Assembly (NCBI RefSeq): GCF_018882405.1
Contig: NZ_JACVOO010000005.1
Location: 62,001 to 126,000 of the forward strand
DNA: 64,000 bases
From: Polynucleobacter sp. 31A-FELB
GTDB taxonomy: Bacteria; Pseudomonadota; Gammaproteobacteria; Burkholderiales; Burkholderiaceae
Direction: 5' to 3'
Shown here: positions 9,176 to 18,606 of the stretch, one piece after another
Layout of the letters: each line of letters begins with the position of its first letter
Numbering within the stretch: position 1 is the stretch's first letter
Program-made: the position numbers and the translations under genes
The notes under the pieces: generated by a model
Told to the model about the DNA's origin: nothing
Database searches by the model: none
Seen by the model: the letters and a program-made list of their open reading frames with translations, nothing else

Positions 9176-9248
9176 TTTTGCTGACTTTTAAAACTATCCA
9201 ACCGTCTAATCTCCTATTTAGCCGGCCATGCGCTTTTTAATTAACTTC

Positions 9249-10436
9249 TTATTCCCAACTTAGCGCACCGCCAGTTTGATACTCAATAACGCGTGTCTCA
9301 AAAAAGTTTCTCTCTTTTTTCAGATCAATCATTTCTGACATCCATGGGAATGGATTCTCTTCATTTGGGAACATCGCGTCAAGTCCTATTTGCAAACATC
9401 TGCGATTACAGATGTATCTTAGGTATCCTTTGAACATCGGCGCGTTCAATCCGAGTACTCCGCGAGGCATCGTATCCTCTGCATAGCGGTACTCTAATTC
9501 AACTGCTTTTTCGAAGATGGATTTGATCTCGTCTTTGAACGCAGAAGTCCATAACTGCGGGTTCTCCAGCTTGATTTGATTAATTAAATCAATACCAAAA
9601 TTGCAGTGCATAGACTCATCGCGAAGGATGTATTGATACTGTTCAGCAGCACCCGTCATTTTGTTTTGACGACCCATTGCAAGTATTTGCGTAAAACCAA
9701 CATAAAAGAACAAACCTTCCATCACACAAGCAAAAACAATCAGTGATCGCAGCAATGTTTGGTCAGCTTCCAATGTCCCAGTTTTGAAATTTGGGTTAGT
9801 CAACACATCAATATAAGGAATTAAGAACTCATCTTTAGCGCGAATTGACTCGATTTCGTTGTACGCATTAAAGATTTCGCTCTGGTCTAATCCCAAAGAT
9901 TCCACAATATATTGGTATGCGTGAGTGTGAATTGCCTCTTCAAATGCCTGGCGCAATAGATATTGACGGCATTCTGGGGCGGTAATGTGACGATAAGTAC
10001 CCAAAACAATATTATTTGCCGCTAAAGAATCTGCTGTAGTGAAGAAACCAAGATTGCGCTTAATGATGCGGCGCTCATCTTCAGTTAAGCCATTAGGATC
10101 TTTCCAAAGCGCGATATCGCGATTCATATTGATCTCTTGTGGCATCCAATGGTTTGCACAACCAGCCAGATATTTCTCCCAAGCCCACTTATATTTAAAT
10201 GGGACTAACTGATTTACGTCAGTCTTGGCATTAATCACGCGCTTATCGGCAGCGTTCACACGCAATGCTGCGCCACCAGCCAATGAAGCAGCTTGCACAG
10301 GTGCAGGCGCAACATTTTGAGGTGCTGCAATTGCAACTTGATCTGGCTGCGGACGCTGTGGCTCAGCTACTACCGGTTGCGGTGCCAGACCAGCTTTTGC
10401 TAGCGCAGGAGCAACTTCTTCTTCCCAATTCAACAT
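9249..10436 (-). CDS. nrdB: Class Ia ribonucleotide reductase, beta subunit
   Basis: This 395-residue R2 protein has the diiron region with [15 protein letters not shown] and the C-terminal half conserved in the family. It holds the tyrosyl radical used by NrdA to make deoxyribonucleotides. A Tyr (Tyr148, in GTYRHIT) stands where the related Chlamydia-type class Ic enzyme has Phe, so this should be a tyrosyl-radical enzyme. The N-terminus carries a Pro/Ala/Gln-rich linker (about residues 18-60) not needed for the fold. It follows nrdA by 45 nt with ribosome-binding site AGGAGAGAG, and should share the NrdR-type control at 13.5 kb. Confidence 0.95.
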   Translation of the reverse strand: MLNWEEEVAPALAKAGLAPQPVVAEPQRPQPDQVAIAAPQNVAPAPVQAASLAGGAALRVNAADKRVINAKTDVNQLVPFKYKWAWEKYLAGCANHWMPQEINMNRDIALWKDPNGLTEDERRIIKRNLGFFTTADSLAANNIVLGTYRHITAPECRQYLLRQAFEEAIHTHAYQYIVESLGLDQSEIFNAYNEIESIRAKDEFLIPYIDVLTNPNFKTGTLEADQTLLRSLIVFACVMEGLFFYVGFTQILAMGRQNKMTGAAEQYQYILRDESMHCNFGIDLINQIKLENPQLWTSAFKDEIKSIFEKAVELEYRYAEDTMPRGVLGLNAPMFKGYLRYICNRRCLQIGLDAMFPNEENPFPWMSEMIDLKKERNFFETRVIEYQTGGALSWE

Positions 10437-10481
10437 AACTCTCTCCTAATTCTTATTTTTCTAAATCAGTTAGCAAATAGC

Positions 10482-13448
10482 TTACTGACATGCTTCACAT
10501 TCTTCAAAGCCAGCATCGCCTGGGCGCATTGTGCAAACTGGACCATCAGCTTCTTGTGCAGCTGCAGCATCAGTACCATTCACACCACCACCACTGGATA
10601 CAGCGTTTAACTGACCGCTTGTAACGGTTGACTTCTCAACGTGGGTTGCAGCCATTGTGCGGAGGTAGTACGTAGTTTTTAGACCGCGCAACCAAGCCAA
10701 CTTGTATGTGTCATCCAATTTCTTACCAGATGCGCCACCCATGTAAATGTTGAGTGACTGCGCTTGGTCAATCCACTTTTGACGACGTGAAGCAGCTTCA
10801 ACCAACCAGCTTGGCTCCACTTCAAATGCAGTGGCGTACAAATCACGCAAATCTTGTGGAACACGATCAATCTTGGACAAAGTACCGTCAAAGTACTTCA
10901 AGTCAGCAATCATGACCTCATCCCAAAGGCCGCGATCTTTCAAATCACGCACCAAATACTCATTTACTACGGTGAACTCACCTGAGAGGTTAGATTTCAC
11001 GAATAAGTTCTGGAATGTAGGCTCGATACAAGCTGAAACACCAATGATGTTAGAAATCGTTGCAGTCGGTGCAATCGCCACACAGTTTGAGTTACGCATA
11101 CCGAACTGCTTGATGCGGGCACGTAAACCATCCCAATTCATTGTGGAAGAGCTATCTACTTCAAGGTAACCACCGCGCTCGGCCGCCAACAAGGCTACTG
11201 AATCTTGCGGAAGAATGCCGCGATCCCACAATGAGCCCTTGTATGTGCTGTAAACGCCACGCTCTTCAGCTAATTCATTGGATGCTTGGTAAGCGTAGTA
11301 GCAGACTGCTTCCATAGATGAATCCGCAAACTTCACTGCCTCATCGCTAGCGTAAGGAATACGTTGCATATGCAAGCAATCCTGGAAGCCCATGATGCCC
11401 ATGCCGACTGGACGATGCTTCAAGTTTGAGTTACGCGCTTTAGCAACAGCGTAGTAGTTGATATCAATCACGTTGTCCAACATGCGCATTGCAGTGCGAA
11501 TTGTTTTCTGAAGCTTCTCGTGATCCAAAATCATCTTGCCAGACGCATCTGTAGTCATGTGCGCTGTCAAGTTCACAGAACCTAAGTTACATACCGCTAT
11601 TTCGCTCTCGTTTGTGTTCAGAGTAATTTCAGTACACAAGTTAGAAGAGTGAACTACGCCGATGTGTTGTTGTGGGCTACGAATGTTGCAAGGATCTTTA
11701 AATGTGATCCATGGGTGGCCAGTTTCGAACAACATACCCAACATCTTGCGCCACAATTGCTGCGCAGGAATACGACGGAATGGTTTCAATTCACCAGCAT
11801 CCGCTTTTTTCTCATAGGCAACATACGCCTCTTCAAAAGCCTTACCGAATTTGTCATGCAAGTCAGGAGTATTTGAAGGAGAGAACAATGTCCACTCTCC
11901 ACCTTCCATTACGCGCTTCATAAACAAGTCTGGAATCCAGTTGGATGTATTCATGTCGTGCGTACGGCGACGATCATCACCCGTGTTTTTGCGCAACTCG
12001 AGGAACTCTTCAATATCCAAGTGCCATGTTTCTAAATATGCACAAACTGCACCTTTACGTTTACCACCTTGATTCACGGCAACCGCTGTATCGTTCACCA
12101 CTTTTAAGAAAGGCACAACACCTTGTGACTTGCCGTTAGTGCCTTTGATATGACTTCCCAAGGCGCGAACGTTAGTCCAGTCATTACCCAAACCACCGGC
12201 AAACTTAGACAAGAGTGCATTCTCTTTTAACGCTTCGTAGATACCGTCAAGATCATCATCTACTGTTGTTAGGTAGCAGCTTGATAACTGTGGACGTGTC
12301 GTCGCTGAGTTAAACAAGGTTGGCGTGCTGGACATGAAATCAAATGTAGACAGGATTTCATAGAACTCGATGGCACGACGCTCACGGTCAAGCTCATTCA
12401 AAGACAAGCCCATTGCAACACGCATAAAGAAAGCTTGTGGCATTTCAATACGGCGATCTTCAATGTGCAAGAAATAACGGTCATACAAAGTTTGCAAACC
12501 GAGATAGTTGAACTGCAAGTCACGGCTGGCATTCAAAGCGGCAGCTAAGCGCGGGAGATCAAACTCACGCATACGTGGATCTAACAACTCAGCAGAAATA
12601 CCTTCGTTGATGTACTTGGCGAAATAAGTGCCGTACTCAGCTTGCATATCACCTTGCAATACTTCGCGACCTAGAATTTCTTTACGAATCACGTGCATCA
12701 AGATGCGTGCAGTTACCTGGCTGTAGGCAGGATCTTTTTCAATCAAAGTACGTGAGGCCAAAATTGCAGAGTCGTACACCTGAGCCATTGGAACGCCATC
12801 GTATAAATTCTTGATGGTTTCAGTGATGATTGGACTTGCATCGATGTTGTTGCCGAGACCTTCACATGCCGCCTCAATAATGGTGCGCAAGGCAGCCATG
12901 TCCAACCACTTCTCTACACCGTTGTCAGTTACCTTGATGCCAGACTCACCAGCTTGAGTTGCGGTTTGAGTCTCCTGAGCAATGCCTTGTTGTGCTGCAC
13001 GTTCTTGATTACGTTTCTCACGATAAAGAACATAGGCACGAGCAACGTTGTGCTCACCACTTCGCATCAACGCCAACTCAACCTGATCTTGAATATCTTC
13101 AATATGGAAAGTGCCGCCATTTGGGCGACTACGCAACAAGGCGCGCACTACTGAGTGAGTTAATTGCTCTACTTGTTCGCGAACGCGTGCGGAAGCTGCA
13201 CCCTGACCACCGTTAACCGCTAAAAACGCTTTTGTAACTGCAATAGCGATTTTGGATGGCTCAAATGCCACCACTGAACCATTGCGGCGAATAATTTTGT
13301 AGTCAGATAACTGGGTGGCTTGGCCGCCACCTACTCCACCAGCTACAAAGCCAGCAGATGGGGCCTGGTTCATAGCTTCCGAAGGATTCATTCCTGGGTT
13401 GTTTGTGCCGGCAGTCTGTCCTGCTGTCTGGGGGTTGGCATATGTCAT
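10482..13448 (-). CDS. nrdA: Class Ia ribonucleotide reductase, alpha subunit
   Basis: The 988-residue R1 protein reduces ribonucleoside diphosphates. After a low-complexity Gly/Gln/Ala N-terminus (1-46) comes an ATP-cone (about 50-145, beginning YKIIRRNGSVVAFEP) for allosteric control. The catalytic barrel follows, with SSCYL, CNLGSVNLT, the Cys-containing loop and the PTATISNIIG segment. The C-terminal tail ends CEACQ, giving the shuttle cysteines Cys984 and Cys987. It is the first gene of nrdA-nrdB and lies behind tandem NrdR-box-like sites. Confidence 0.96.
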   Translation of the reverse strand: MTYANPQTAGQTAGTNNPGMNPSEAMNQAPSAGFVAGGVGGGQATQLSDYKIIRRNGSVVAFEPSKIAIAVTKAFLAVNGGQGAASARVREQVEQLTHSVVRALLRSRPNGGTFHIEDIQDQVELALMRSGEHNVARAYVLYREKRNQERAAQQGIAQETQTATQAGESGIKVTDNGVEKWLDMAALRTIIEAACEGLGNNIDASPIITETIKNLYDGVPMAQVYDSAILASRTLIEKDPAYSQVTARILMHVIRKEILGREVLQGDMQAEYGTYFAKYINEGISAELLDPRMREFDLPRLAAALNASRDLQFNYLGLQTLYDRYFLHIEDRRIEMPQAFFMRVAMGLSLNELDRERRAIEFYEILSTFDFMSSTPTLFNSATTRPQLSSCYLTTVDDDLDGIYEALKENALLSKFAGGLGNDWTNVRALGSHIKGTNGKSQGVVPFLKVVNDTAVAVNQGGKRKGAVCAYLETWHLDIEEFLELRKNTGDDRRRTHDMNTSNWIPDLFMKRVMEGGEWTLFSPSNTPDLHDKFGKAFEEAYVAYEKKADAGELKPFRRIPAQQLWRKMLGMLFETGHPWITFKDPCNIRSPQQHIGVVHSSNLCTEITLNTNESEIAVCNLGSVNLTAHMTTDASGKMILDHEKLQKTIRTAMRMLDNVIDINYYAVAKARNSNLKHRPVGMGIMGFQDCLHMQRIPYASDEAVKFADSSMEAVCYYAYQASNELAEERGVYSTYKGSLWDRGILPQDSVALLAAERGGYLEVDSSSTMNWDGLRARIKQFGMRNSNCVAIAPTATISNIIGVSACIEPTFQNLFVKSNLSGEFTVVNEYLVRDLKDRGLWDEVMIADLKYFDGTLSKIDRVPQDLRDLYATAFEVEPSWLVEAASRRQKWIDQAQSLNIYMGGASGKKLDDTYKLAWLRGLKTTYYLRTMAATHVEKSTVTSGQLNAVSSGGGVNGTDAAAAQEADGPVCTMRPGDAGFEECEACQ

Positions 13449-13519
13449 ATTTCTCCTGCTTATATATAGTTATTTGGGCAAAAAATCGTTAAAAAACAAT
13501 AGGGTATTGCTGTATTCAA

Positions 13520-13535
13520 ACACTACATCTAGTGT
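13520..13535 (-). promoter_or_regulatory. NrdR box, proximal
   Basis: ACACTACATCTAGTGT matches the published NrdR-box consensus (acaCwAtATaTwGtgt) at 14 of 16 positions and is nearly palindromic. It lies 72 nt upstream of nrdA, just downstream of the proposed transcription start. NrdR represses ribonucleotide reductase genes; its gene is not in this window. Confidence 0.82.
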
Positions 13536-13550
13536 TTCGAAGCGCATTTG

Positions 13551-13566
13551 CTACTAAGTATAGGGA
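13551..13566 (-). promoter_or_regulatory. NrdR box, distal (degenerate)
   Basis: CTACTAAGTATAGGGA keeps the core CTA....TAG of the NrdR box. Its centre is 31 bp from the first box, that is three helical turns, which is a spacing typical of paired NrdR sites. It overlaps the proposed -10 element, as expected for a repressor site. Confidence 0.65.
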
Positions 13567-13585
13567 AATATTCTGAATTTAGTAA
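13557..13585 (-). promoter_or_regulatory. Putative sigma-70 promoter of nrdAB
   Basis: Read on the minus strand: -35 TTACTA (13585-13580, 4 of 6 matches), 17-nt spacer, -10 TATACT (13562-13557, 5 of 6). The -10 is inside the distal NrdR box. The predicted start is near 13550, giving a leader of about 100 nt before nrdA. The rest of the gap (13586-13690) is AT-rich with no gene. Confidence 0.6.
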
Positions 13586-13684
13586 GACATTTCTGACGAA
13601 TATTTATAAGTATTTTTCCTAAGTTTTACAGTAATTTAGGGGCTATTTTGGTGCGAAATTTACAGCCCTTTTTAGGCAAAGGGC

Positions 13685-13706
13685 AAGAAAGTGAGCGTGT
13701 GCTCAC
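13685..13706 (-). terminator. Possible terminator after the ampD fusion gene
   Basis: A perfect stem GTGAGC/GCTCAC with loop ACAC (13691-13706) is followed on the minus strand by TTTCTT, 17 nt past the stop codon. The stem is short and the T-tract weak. A second stem GCCCTTT/AAAGGGC (about 13665-13684) follows. Confidence 0.45.
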
Positions 13707-13722
13707 ATACTACTTTAGAGAC

Positions 13723-14589
13723 CTATCTTGGGTCTAAACCAAAGGGTAGTTTTTTGGCCGAAATGCCAGTTTTTGCCTGGAACTTTTGCCAACTAAATTG
13801 AATGCCGGGATCTATTTTTCTACCAGGAGCAATATCACTATGCCCAGCAAATTGAAGATTGGGGTAAACAGCGCTTAATTGAGAGCTTAATTTAGCAAGA
13901 GCCGAATACTGAATATCCTCAAAAGGATGGTCACTATCACCTTCTAGCTCAATGCCGATAGAGAAATCATTACACTTTTCACGACCTAAGAAGGATGAAA
14001 CGCCAGCATGCCAGGCTTTGTTTTGGGTAGAAACAAACTGAAAAACCTCACCACTGCGTGAAATCAAGAAATGACTAGATACCTTTTGATCGGCAATCTC
14101 TTCAAAATAAGGGTGCAGCGATGAATCCAGTTTGTTTTGAAAAAAATCCACAATAAATTGGGTGGAACGGCGATCCACAAAAACGCTAGGTGGCAAGCTG
14201 ATGTGATGAATCACGACCAAATCCGGCGCAATGCCTTCTGGTCGAATATCTTGATTGGGTGAGCTTCGCCAAGCGGAAGAGCCCAACCAACCCTGAGCAT
14301 CCAAACAATCAAGATGATCACTCGAGCAATAGAAGCGATCCTCTTGTTTTATTGCCTCAGACTTTGGAAGATGTACTGAACAATGCTGGCACTGGACAAT
14401 CACCTCTGGCTCGGCAACCTTGCTGTGTTCAGCCTTGATCTTGGCAGCCTCATCCGTGTTGAGCTTTGCCTGCTTTTTCCCTTTTATCCAAAGGTACAAA
14501 ACACCTGCGCCAGCAAATAGTAGAAGCCACTTAATCAAAAGGTCATGCTCTCTGAAGAATGACTTCCAAAACAAATCTACTGCCGACAT
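13723..14589 (-). CDS. ampD: Membrane-anchored PP0621-like domain fused to an AmpD-type N-acetylmuramoyl-L-alanine amidase
   Basis: The protein has 288 residues. Residues about 19-35 form one membrane segment. Residues 60-98 carry Cys67/Cys70 (CQHC) and Cys88/Cys95 in a PP0621-like zinc-binding pattern. Residues from about 120 on are an amidase_2 domain with zinc ligands His128 or His129 (VVIHHIS), His250 and Asp260 (AGHSDIAPGRKIDPG), Glu215 and Lys258. AmpD removes the peptide from anhydro-muropeptides during murein recycling. In related species, from memory, the two parts are adjacent separate genes. The start overlaps the upstream ypjD-like gene by 47 nt. If the membrane segment is used as N-in, the amidase would face the periplasm, unlike normal cytoplasmic AmpD; topology is unproven. 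Confidence 0.82.
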   Translation of the reverse strand: MSAVDLFWKSFFREHDLLIKWLLLFAGAGVLYLWIKGKKQAKLNTDEAAKIKAEHSKVAEPEVIVQCQHCSVHLPKSEAIKQEDRFYCSSDHLDCLDAQGWLGSSAWRSSPNQDIRPEGIAPDLVVIHHISLPPSVFVDRRSTQFIVDFFQNKLDSSLHPYFEEIADQKVSSHFLISRSGEVFQFVSTQNKAWHAGVSSFLGREKCNDFSIGIELEGDSDHPFEDIQYSALAKLSSQLSAVYPNLQFAGHSDIAPGRKIDPGIQFSWQKFQAKTGISAKKLPFGLDPR

Positions 14590-15391
14590 AGGCCAGGAGC
14601 AAGGCGGTATAAGCGCTCAAGACCCAACGAACGGCTACGCGCCCACGCAAGCCAACCCGCCAACGCGCTATTAGAAGACCGGAAAATAAGAACCAGGAAA
14701 TCAATGCGAAAATGGTTTTGTGATCAAAAACAAGCGGCTTACCAAATAATGTTTGCGAAAAGAGCAGCCCAGAAAATACGGTCAAGGTGAGAAGTGCAAC
14801 ACCCACGTAAAGCAAATTAAACAGTAAGCTTTCCATTGTCATTAAGGGCGGCAAATCCTCTAGCCAATGTGCAATCCGGCTATTTGGGATGATGGCCAAC
14901 TGACGATGCAACGCTCGATCCTGAATACTCATCAACATGGCATGCATCGCAGCCAAGCTCAACAGCCCCACCGAAATAGTGGCAACAATAAAGTGCCCCT
15001 TAAACCAAGGGTCAGAGACAGCCTTTGGAGAAATCAGGGTGCCAGAGAAAATGGCGGGTAAAGCGGAACAAATCAGCGCAAAACACAAAACCAGCCAGCG
15101 CAAACTGGAGATGGGTAAAAACCAAGACTGAAACCAATAAAAAGCGAGGCCAACCCAAGCAATTAGCGACAGGTCCTGAGCAAAACCAAAAACAAACCCC
15201 TCGGGCGTAAAGACCGAGTCGTGCAACTGAATTCCATGTACCAGCAAAATCAATAGGATGAATGCCTGAACCAAGCCTGTAAAAGCTGGGGATTCAATTT
15301 TTCCCTTTGGCCGCGAACCTAAAAAGACCAAAAGAATTAAATAAAGTGCAGATGGGAGCCATCCCGAGCCTGAGTAACCTAAAATATCCAT
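14543..15391 (-). CDS. YpjD/CcsA-like cytochrome c assembly-family membrane protein
   Basis: This 282-residue protein has about eight hydrophobic segments and ends in the pattern typical of the cytochrome c assembly (CcmC/CcsA-like) family, including FDHKTIFALISWFLFSGLL and GLRGRVAVRWVLSAY. The homologue YpjD in E. coli also lies next to ffh. Its function is not established; heme handling is a family-level guess. The gene is divergent from ffh with a 20-nt gap and overlaps the ampD fusion at its 3' end, suggesting co-transcription. Confidence 0.78.
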   Translation of the reverse strand: MDILGYSGSGWLPSALYLILLVFLGSRPKGKIESPAFTGLVQAFILLILLVHGIQLHDSVFTPEGFVFGFAQDLSLIAWVGLAFYWFQSWFLPISSLRWLVLCFALICSALPAIFSGTLISPKAVSDPWFKGHFIVATISVGLLSLAAMHAMLMSIQDRALHRQLAIIPNSRIAHWLEDLPPLMTMESLLFNLLYVGVALLTLTVFSGLLFSQTLFGKPLVFDHKTIFALISWFLFSGLLIARWRVGLRGRVAVRWVLSAYTALLLAYVGSRFVLEVILQRA

Positions 15392-15411
15392 CTGGAAAGT
15401 CTAATCGATAA

Positions 15412-16794
15412 ATGCTAGAGAATCTCACCGACCGCCTATCTCGTGTTGTTAAAACAATGCGGGGGCAAGCTCGCCTCACCGAAGCAAACACCACTGAAAT
15501 GCTGCGGGAGATACGTCTGGCCTTATTGGAGGCTGACGTTGCGCTTCCAGTAGTTAAATCTTTACTAGAACAAATTAAATTTAAAGCCCTTGGCGAAGAA
15601 GTGGTTGGCAGCCTCAGTCCAGGCCAAGCGCTAGTCGGTGTTGTCCAGCGTGAACTTGCTCAAGTCATGCGTGGCGACACCTCCCAAAGCGGCGAACTGA
15701 ATCTAGCCACCCAACCCCCAGCGGTAATCCTCATGGCGGGTCTACAGGGTGCAGGTAAAACTACCTCTGTCGGTAAGTTGGCTAAGTTTTTGCAAGAGAA
15801 GAAGAAAAAGAAAGTCCTCACTGTTTCTTGTGACGTCTACCGTCCAGCCGCTATCGAGCAGCTAGAAACCGTCAGCAAACAAGTGGGCGCTGAATTCTTC
15901 CCAAGCAATATCAATCAAAAACCAAGTGAGATTGCAGCTGCGGCTTTAGATTGGGCGCGTCGTCATTATTTTGATGTGCTCTTAGTGGATACAGCAGGCC
16001 GTCTCGGTATTGATGAAGCGCTCATGCAAGAAATCAAAACCTTGCATGCTAATCTCAATCCGATTGAAACCTTGTTTGTGGTTGATGCCATGCTAGGTCA
16101 AGATGCCGTCAATACAGCCAAAGCTTTCCATGAAGCACTACCTCTTACTGGTGTAATCCTTACCAAACTTGATGGTGATTCACGCGGTGGTGCTGCACTC
16201 TCCGTGCGTCAAGTTACGGGTGTGCCACTCAAATTCATTGGTGTTGCCGAAAAGATGGATGGCCTCGAAGCATTCGATGCCGAGAGAATGGCAAGCCGCA
16301 TTTTGGGTATGGGCGATATTCTTGCCTTAGTTGAACAAGCCCAACAAAACGTCGACGTTGCTAAGGCAGAAAAACTAGCGAGCAAGATTTCTAAAGGCGG
16401 ATTTGATCTAGGTGATTTCCGAGATCAGTTGGCACAGATGCAACAAATGGGTGGTATGGCTAGCTTGATGGATAAGTTGCCAAGTCAGATGGCACAAGCC
16501 GCATCAAAAACCAATTTAAGCGCTGCCGACAAACAAACAAAACGCATGCGCGGGATCATCGATAGCATGACCCCAAAAGAGCGTGCGAAGCCGGAGTTAC
16601 TAAAAGCCACTCGCAAACGTCGCATTGCTGCTGGTGCTGGGGTCGAAGTTCAAGAGGTCAATCGCCTATTGGCGCAGTTTGAACAGATGCAAACCATGAT
16701 GAAACAGTTCAAAGGCGGCAAGATGGCGCGCACCATGGCATCCATGGCAGCTAAAGGAGCCGCCAAAGGTATTGGCGGACTCTTTAAAAAATAA
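15412..16794 (+). CDS. ffh: Signal recognition particle protein Ffh
   Basis: The 460-residue SRP54 homologue has the N domain (1-90), the GTPase domain with GLQGAGKTT, DTAGR and TKLDGDSRGG, and a C-terminal Met-rich M domain (MRGIIDSMTPKER, then MMKQFKGGKM). It binds 4.5S RNA and signal peptides of membrane proteins on the ribosome. The ATG at 15412 gives the usual MLENLTDRLS N-terminus. Confidence 0.97.
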   Translation: MLENLTDRLSRVVKTMRGQARLTEANTTEMLREIRLALLEADVALPVVKSLLEQIKFKALGEEVVGSLSPGQALVGVVQRELAQVMRGDTSQSGELNLATQPPAVILMAGLQGAGKTTSVGKLAKFLQEKKKKKVLTVSCDVYRPAAIEQLETVSKQVGAEFFPSNINQKPSEIAAAALDWARRHYFDVLLVDTAGRLGIDEALMQEIKTLHANLNPIETLFVVDAMLGQDAVNTAKAFHEALPLTGVILTKLDGDSRGGAALSVRQVTGVPLKFIGVAEKMDGLEAFDAERMASRILGMGDILALVEQAQQNVDVAKAEKLASKISKGGFDLGDFRDQLAQMQQMGGMASLMDKLPSQMAQAASKTNLSAADKQTKRMRGIIDSMTPKERAKPELLKATRKRRIAAGAGVEVQEVNRLLAQFEQMQTMMKQFKGGKMARTMASMAAKGAAKGIGGLFKK

Positions 16795-16813
16795 TAGTTA
16801 AAAGATTTTTAAC

Positions 16814-18556
16814 TTAAGAAACCAGTTTCTTAGCAGCATCAACCGCGGCAATCACTTTTGCCTTGATTTCTGCCAACGGAATATTTTCTGATTCAGCATC
16901 AGTACGACCTTTAAATTCCACTTGAGCATCTGCAAGACCGCGATCACCGATCACAACGCGGAATGGAACGCCAATCAATTCCCAGTCAGCAAACATCGCG
17001 CCAGGTCTTTCTCCACGATCATCAAGTACTACATCTACTCCAGTAGCTAGCAATTCATCATGTAATTGATCGGCGGCAGCTTTGACAGCTTCGGATTTGT
17101 CGTAACCCATTGGGCAGATTACCACTTCAAATGGCGCCATAGAAATCGGCCAAATAATTCCACGCTCGTCATTGCCTTGCTCAATTGCAGCGCCTAACAA
17201 ACGAGTGACGCCAATGCCATAACAACCCATTACCATCGGCTGTGCTTTGCCTTGTTGATCTAAGTATGTACAGTCCATTGCCTCGGAGTAACGCGTACCC
17301 AATTGGAATACATGACCCACCTCAATACCACGGCAGATATCGACAACACCCTTACCATCAGGAGAAGGATCGCCGATTACAGCATTACGCAAATCCATCA
17401 CTAAAGGCTCTGGCAAGTCACGGCCCCAGTTCACGCCAGTTAAGTGATGACCAGCATCATTGGCACCGCATACAAAGTCAGCCATATTGGCAACAGTACG
17501 ATCTGCAACTATGGTTACATCAGCAGCAATTCCGACAGGGCCCAAGTAGCCTGCCGGTGCATTACAGGCTTGTTTAATCTCAGACTCACTTGCGAAGCGA
17601 GATTCAGCCATACCTGGAATCTTGCTTGCTTTAATTTCATTGAGCTCATGGTCACCACGAACCAGCACCATAAATAATTTAGCTGGGCCATTCTCTTGAT
17701 CAGCAGCAAATAGTAATGACTTCACAGTTTGCTCTAGTGGTAATTTTAAAAACTTTGCCACATCAGCACAGTTTGTTTGATCTGGTGTTGTGACCTTTGC
17801 CATTGCTTGAGTTGCGGCGCCGCGTGCTGCAATCAATGAGATTGATTCAGCAGCCTCTAGATTGGCCGCGTAATCCGAGCTCGGGCAATACACAATCGCG
17901 TCTTCGCCAGTATCAGCAATCACATGAAACTCTTGGCTACCCGATCCACCAATGGCGCCGTTATCTGCTGTCACTGCACGGAACTTCAAACCCATACGCT
18001 TGAAGATACGAGTGTAAGCATCAAACATAATTTGGTAAGACTTCTTTAATCCTTCGGTATCGCGATCGAATGAATAAGCATCTTTCATACTAAACTCGCG
18101 CCCACGCATAATTCCAAACCGTGGACGACGTTCATCTCGGAACTTCGTCTGAATTTGATAGAAATTAACCGGCAACTGTTTGTAACTCTTGATTTCATTA
18201 CGCGCTAAATCAGTCACCACTTCCTCAGAAGTAGGTTGAATTAAAAAGTCACGGTCATGGCGATCTTTAATGCGGAGTAACTCTGGTCCCATCTTTTCCC
18301 AGCGACCTGTTTCTTGCCATAATTCTGCAGGCTGAATCATTGGCATGAGCAACTCAATGGCGCCAGCGCGATTCATTTCCTCGCGGATGATGTTTTCCAC
18401 CTTACGAATGGACTTCAAACCCAAAGGCAAATAGTTGTAGATGCCAGCACTGAGCTTGCGAATTAAACCGGCACGCACCATAAGTTTGTGCGAAACCACC
18501 TCAGCGTCGGAGGGGGCTTCTTTTAGCGTGGCGAGAAATGACTGTGAAGCTTTCAT
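16814..18556 (-). CDS. proS: Prolyl-tRNA synthetase (bacterial type with editing insertion)
   Basis: At 580 residues this is the long bacterial form. The class II catalytic core begins [15 protein letters not shown] with motif 2 around [21 protein letters not shown]. The YbaK-like editing domain (about residues 225-385) removes mischarged alanine. A C-terminal anticodon-binding domain closes the protein. It charges tRNA-Pro. It is convergent with ffh (19-nt gap) and divergent from rppH (50-nt gap). Confidence 0.96.
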   Translation of the reverse strand: MKASQSFLATLKEAPSDAEVVSHKLMVRAGLIRKLSAGIYNYLPLGLKSIRKVENIIREEMNRAGAIELLMPMIQPAELWQETGRWEKMGPELLRIKDRHDRDFLIQPTSEEVVTDLARNEIKSYKQLPVNFYQIQTKFRDERRPRFGIMRGREFSMKDAYSFDRDTEGLKKSYQIMFDAYTRIFKRMGLKFRAVTADNGAIGGSGSQEFHVIADTGEDAIVYCPSSDYAANLEAAESISLIAARGAATQAMAKVTTPDQTNCADVAKFLKLPLEQTVKSLLFAADQENGPAKLFMVLVRGDHELNEIKASKIPGMAESRFASESEIKQACNAPAGYLGPVGIAADVTIVADRTVANMADFVCGANDAGHHLTGVNWGRDLPEPLVMDLRNAVIGDPSPDGKGVVDICRGIEVGHVFQLGTRYSEAMDCTYLDQQGKAQPMVMGCYGIGVTRLLGAAIEQGNDERGIIWPISMAPFEVVICPMGYDKSEAVKAAADQLHDELLATGVDVVLDDRGERPGAMFADWELIGVPFRVVIGDRGLADAQVEFKGRTDAESENIPLAEIKAKVIAAVDAAKKLVS

Positions 18557-18563
18557 GTATGGA

Positions 18564-18569
18564 TATAAT
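18564..18569 (+). promoter_or_regulatory. -10 element for rppH
   Basis: A perfect TATAAT lies 37 nt before the rppH ATG, in the 50-nt gap between the divergent proS and rppH. The hexamer at the -35 distance (ACTGTG) is poor and falls inside proS. The predicted start near 18576 leaves a 31-nt leader containing GAGG ahead of the ATG. Confidence 0.55.
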
Positions 18570-18606
18570 CAAATCATTGATTTTAAAGGATTTGAGGCAC
18601 GATCTC

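Larger units (their letters stand above)
8915..9248 (-). other. 334-nt region without a convincing gene, rich in inverted repeats
   Basis: This gap between nrdB and the H1-like gene holds the nrdB terminator (9070-9100), a two-layer hairpin (9136-9175) and a third possible stem (GCCGA 9004-9008 with TCGGC 9024-9028). The octamer CCATTCAT occurs twice (8969-8976, 9017-9024). A minus-strand frame from a TTG at 9201 stays open for 87 codons and has AGGAG upstream. It runs through the terminator hairpin and looks like no protein I know, so I do not call it. The H1-like promoter should lie here, but no clear -35/-10 pair is visible. Confidence 0.5.

Noticed and set aside
8938-9201. 87-codon minus-strand frame between nrdB and the H1-like gene, with AGGAG upstream of a TTG
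   Set aside because: It runs through the nrdB terminator hairpin and its T7, uses a TTG start, and gives no recognisable motif or ordered composition.
13491-13516. CAATA GGG TATTG as a second NrdR box
   Set aside because: The conserved C and G are 12 positions apart and not 9, so it does not fit; the site at 13551-13566 fits both pattern and spacing.
18538-18606. N-terminal extension of rppH by 23 residues
   Set aside because: It would overlap proS on the opposite strand and cover the TATAAT box; the family N-terminus is [10 protein letters not shown] at 18607.
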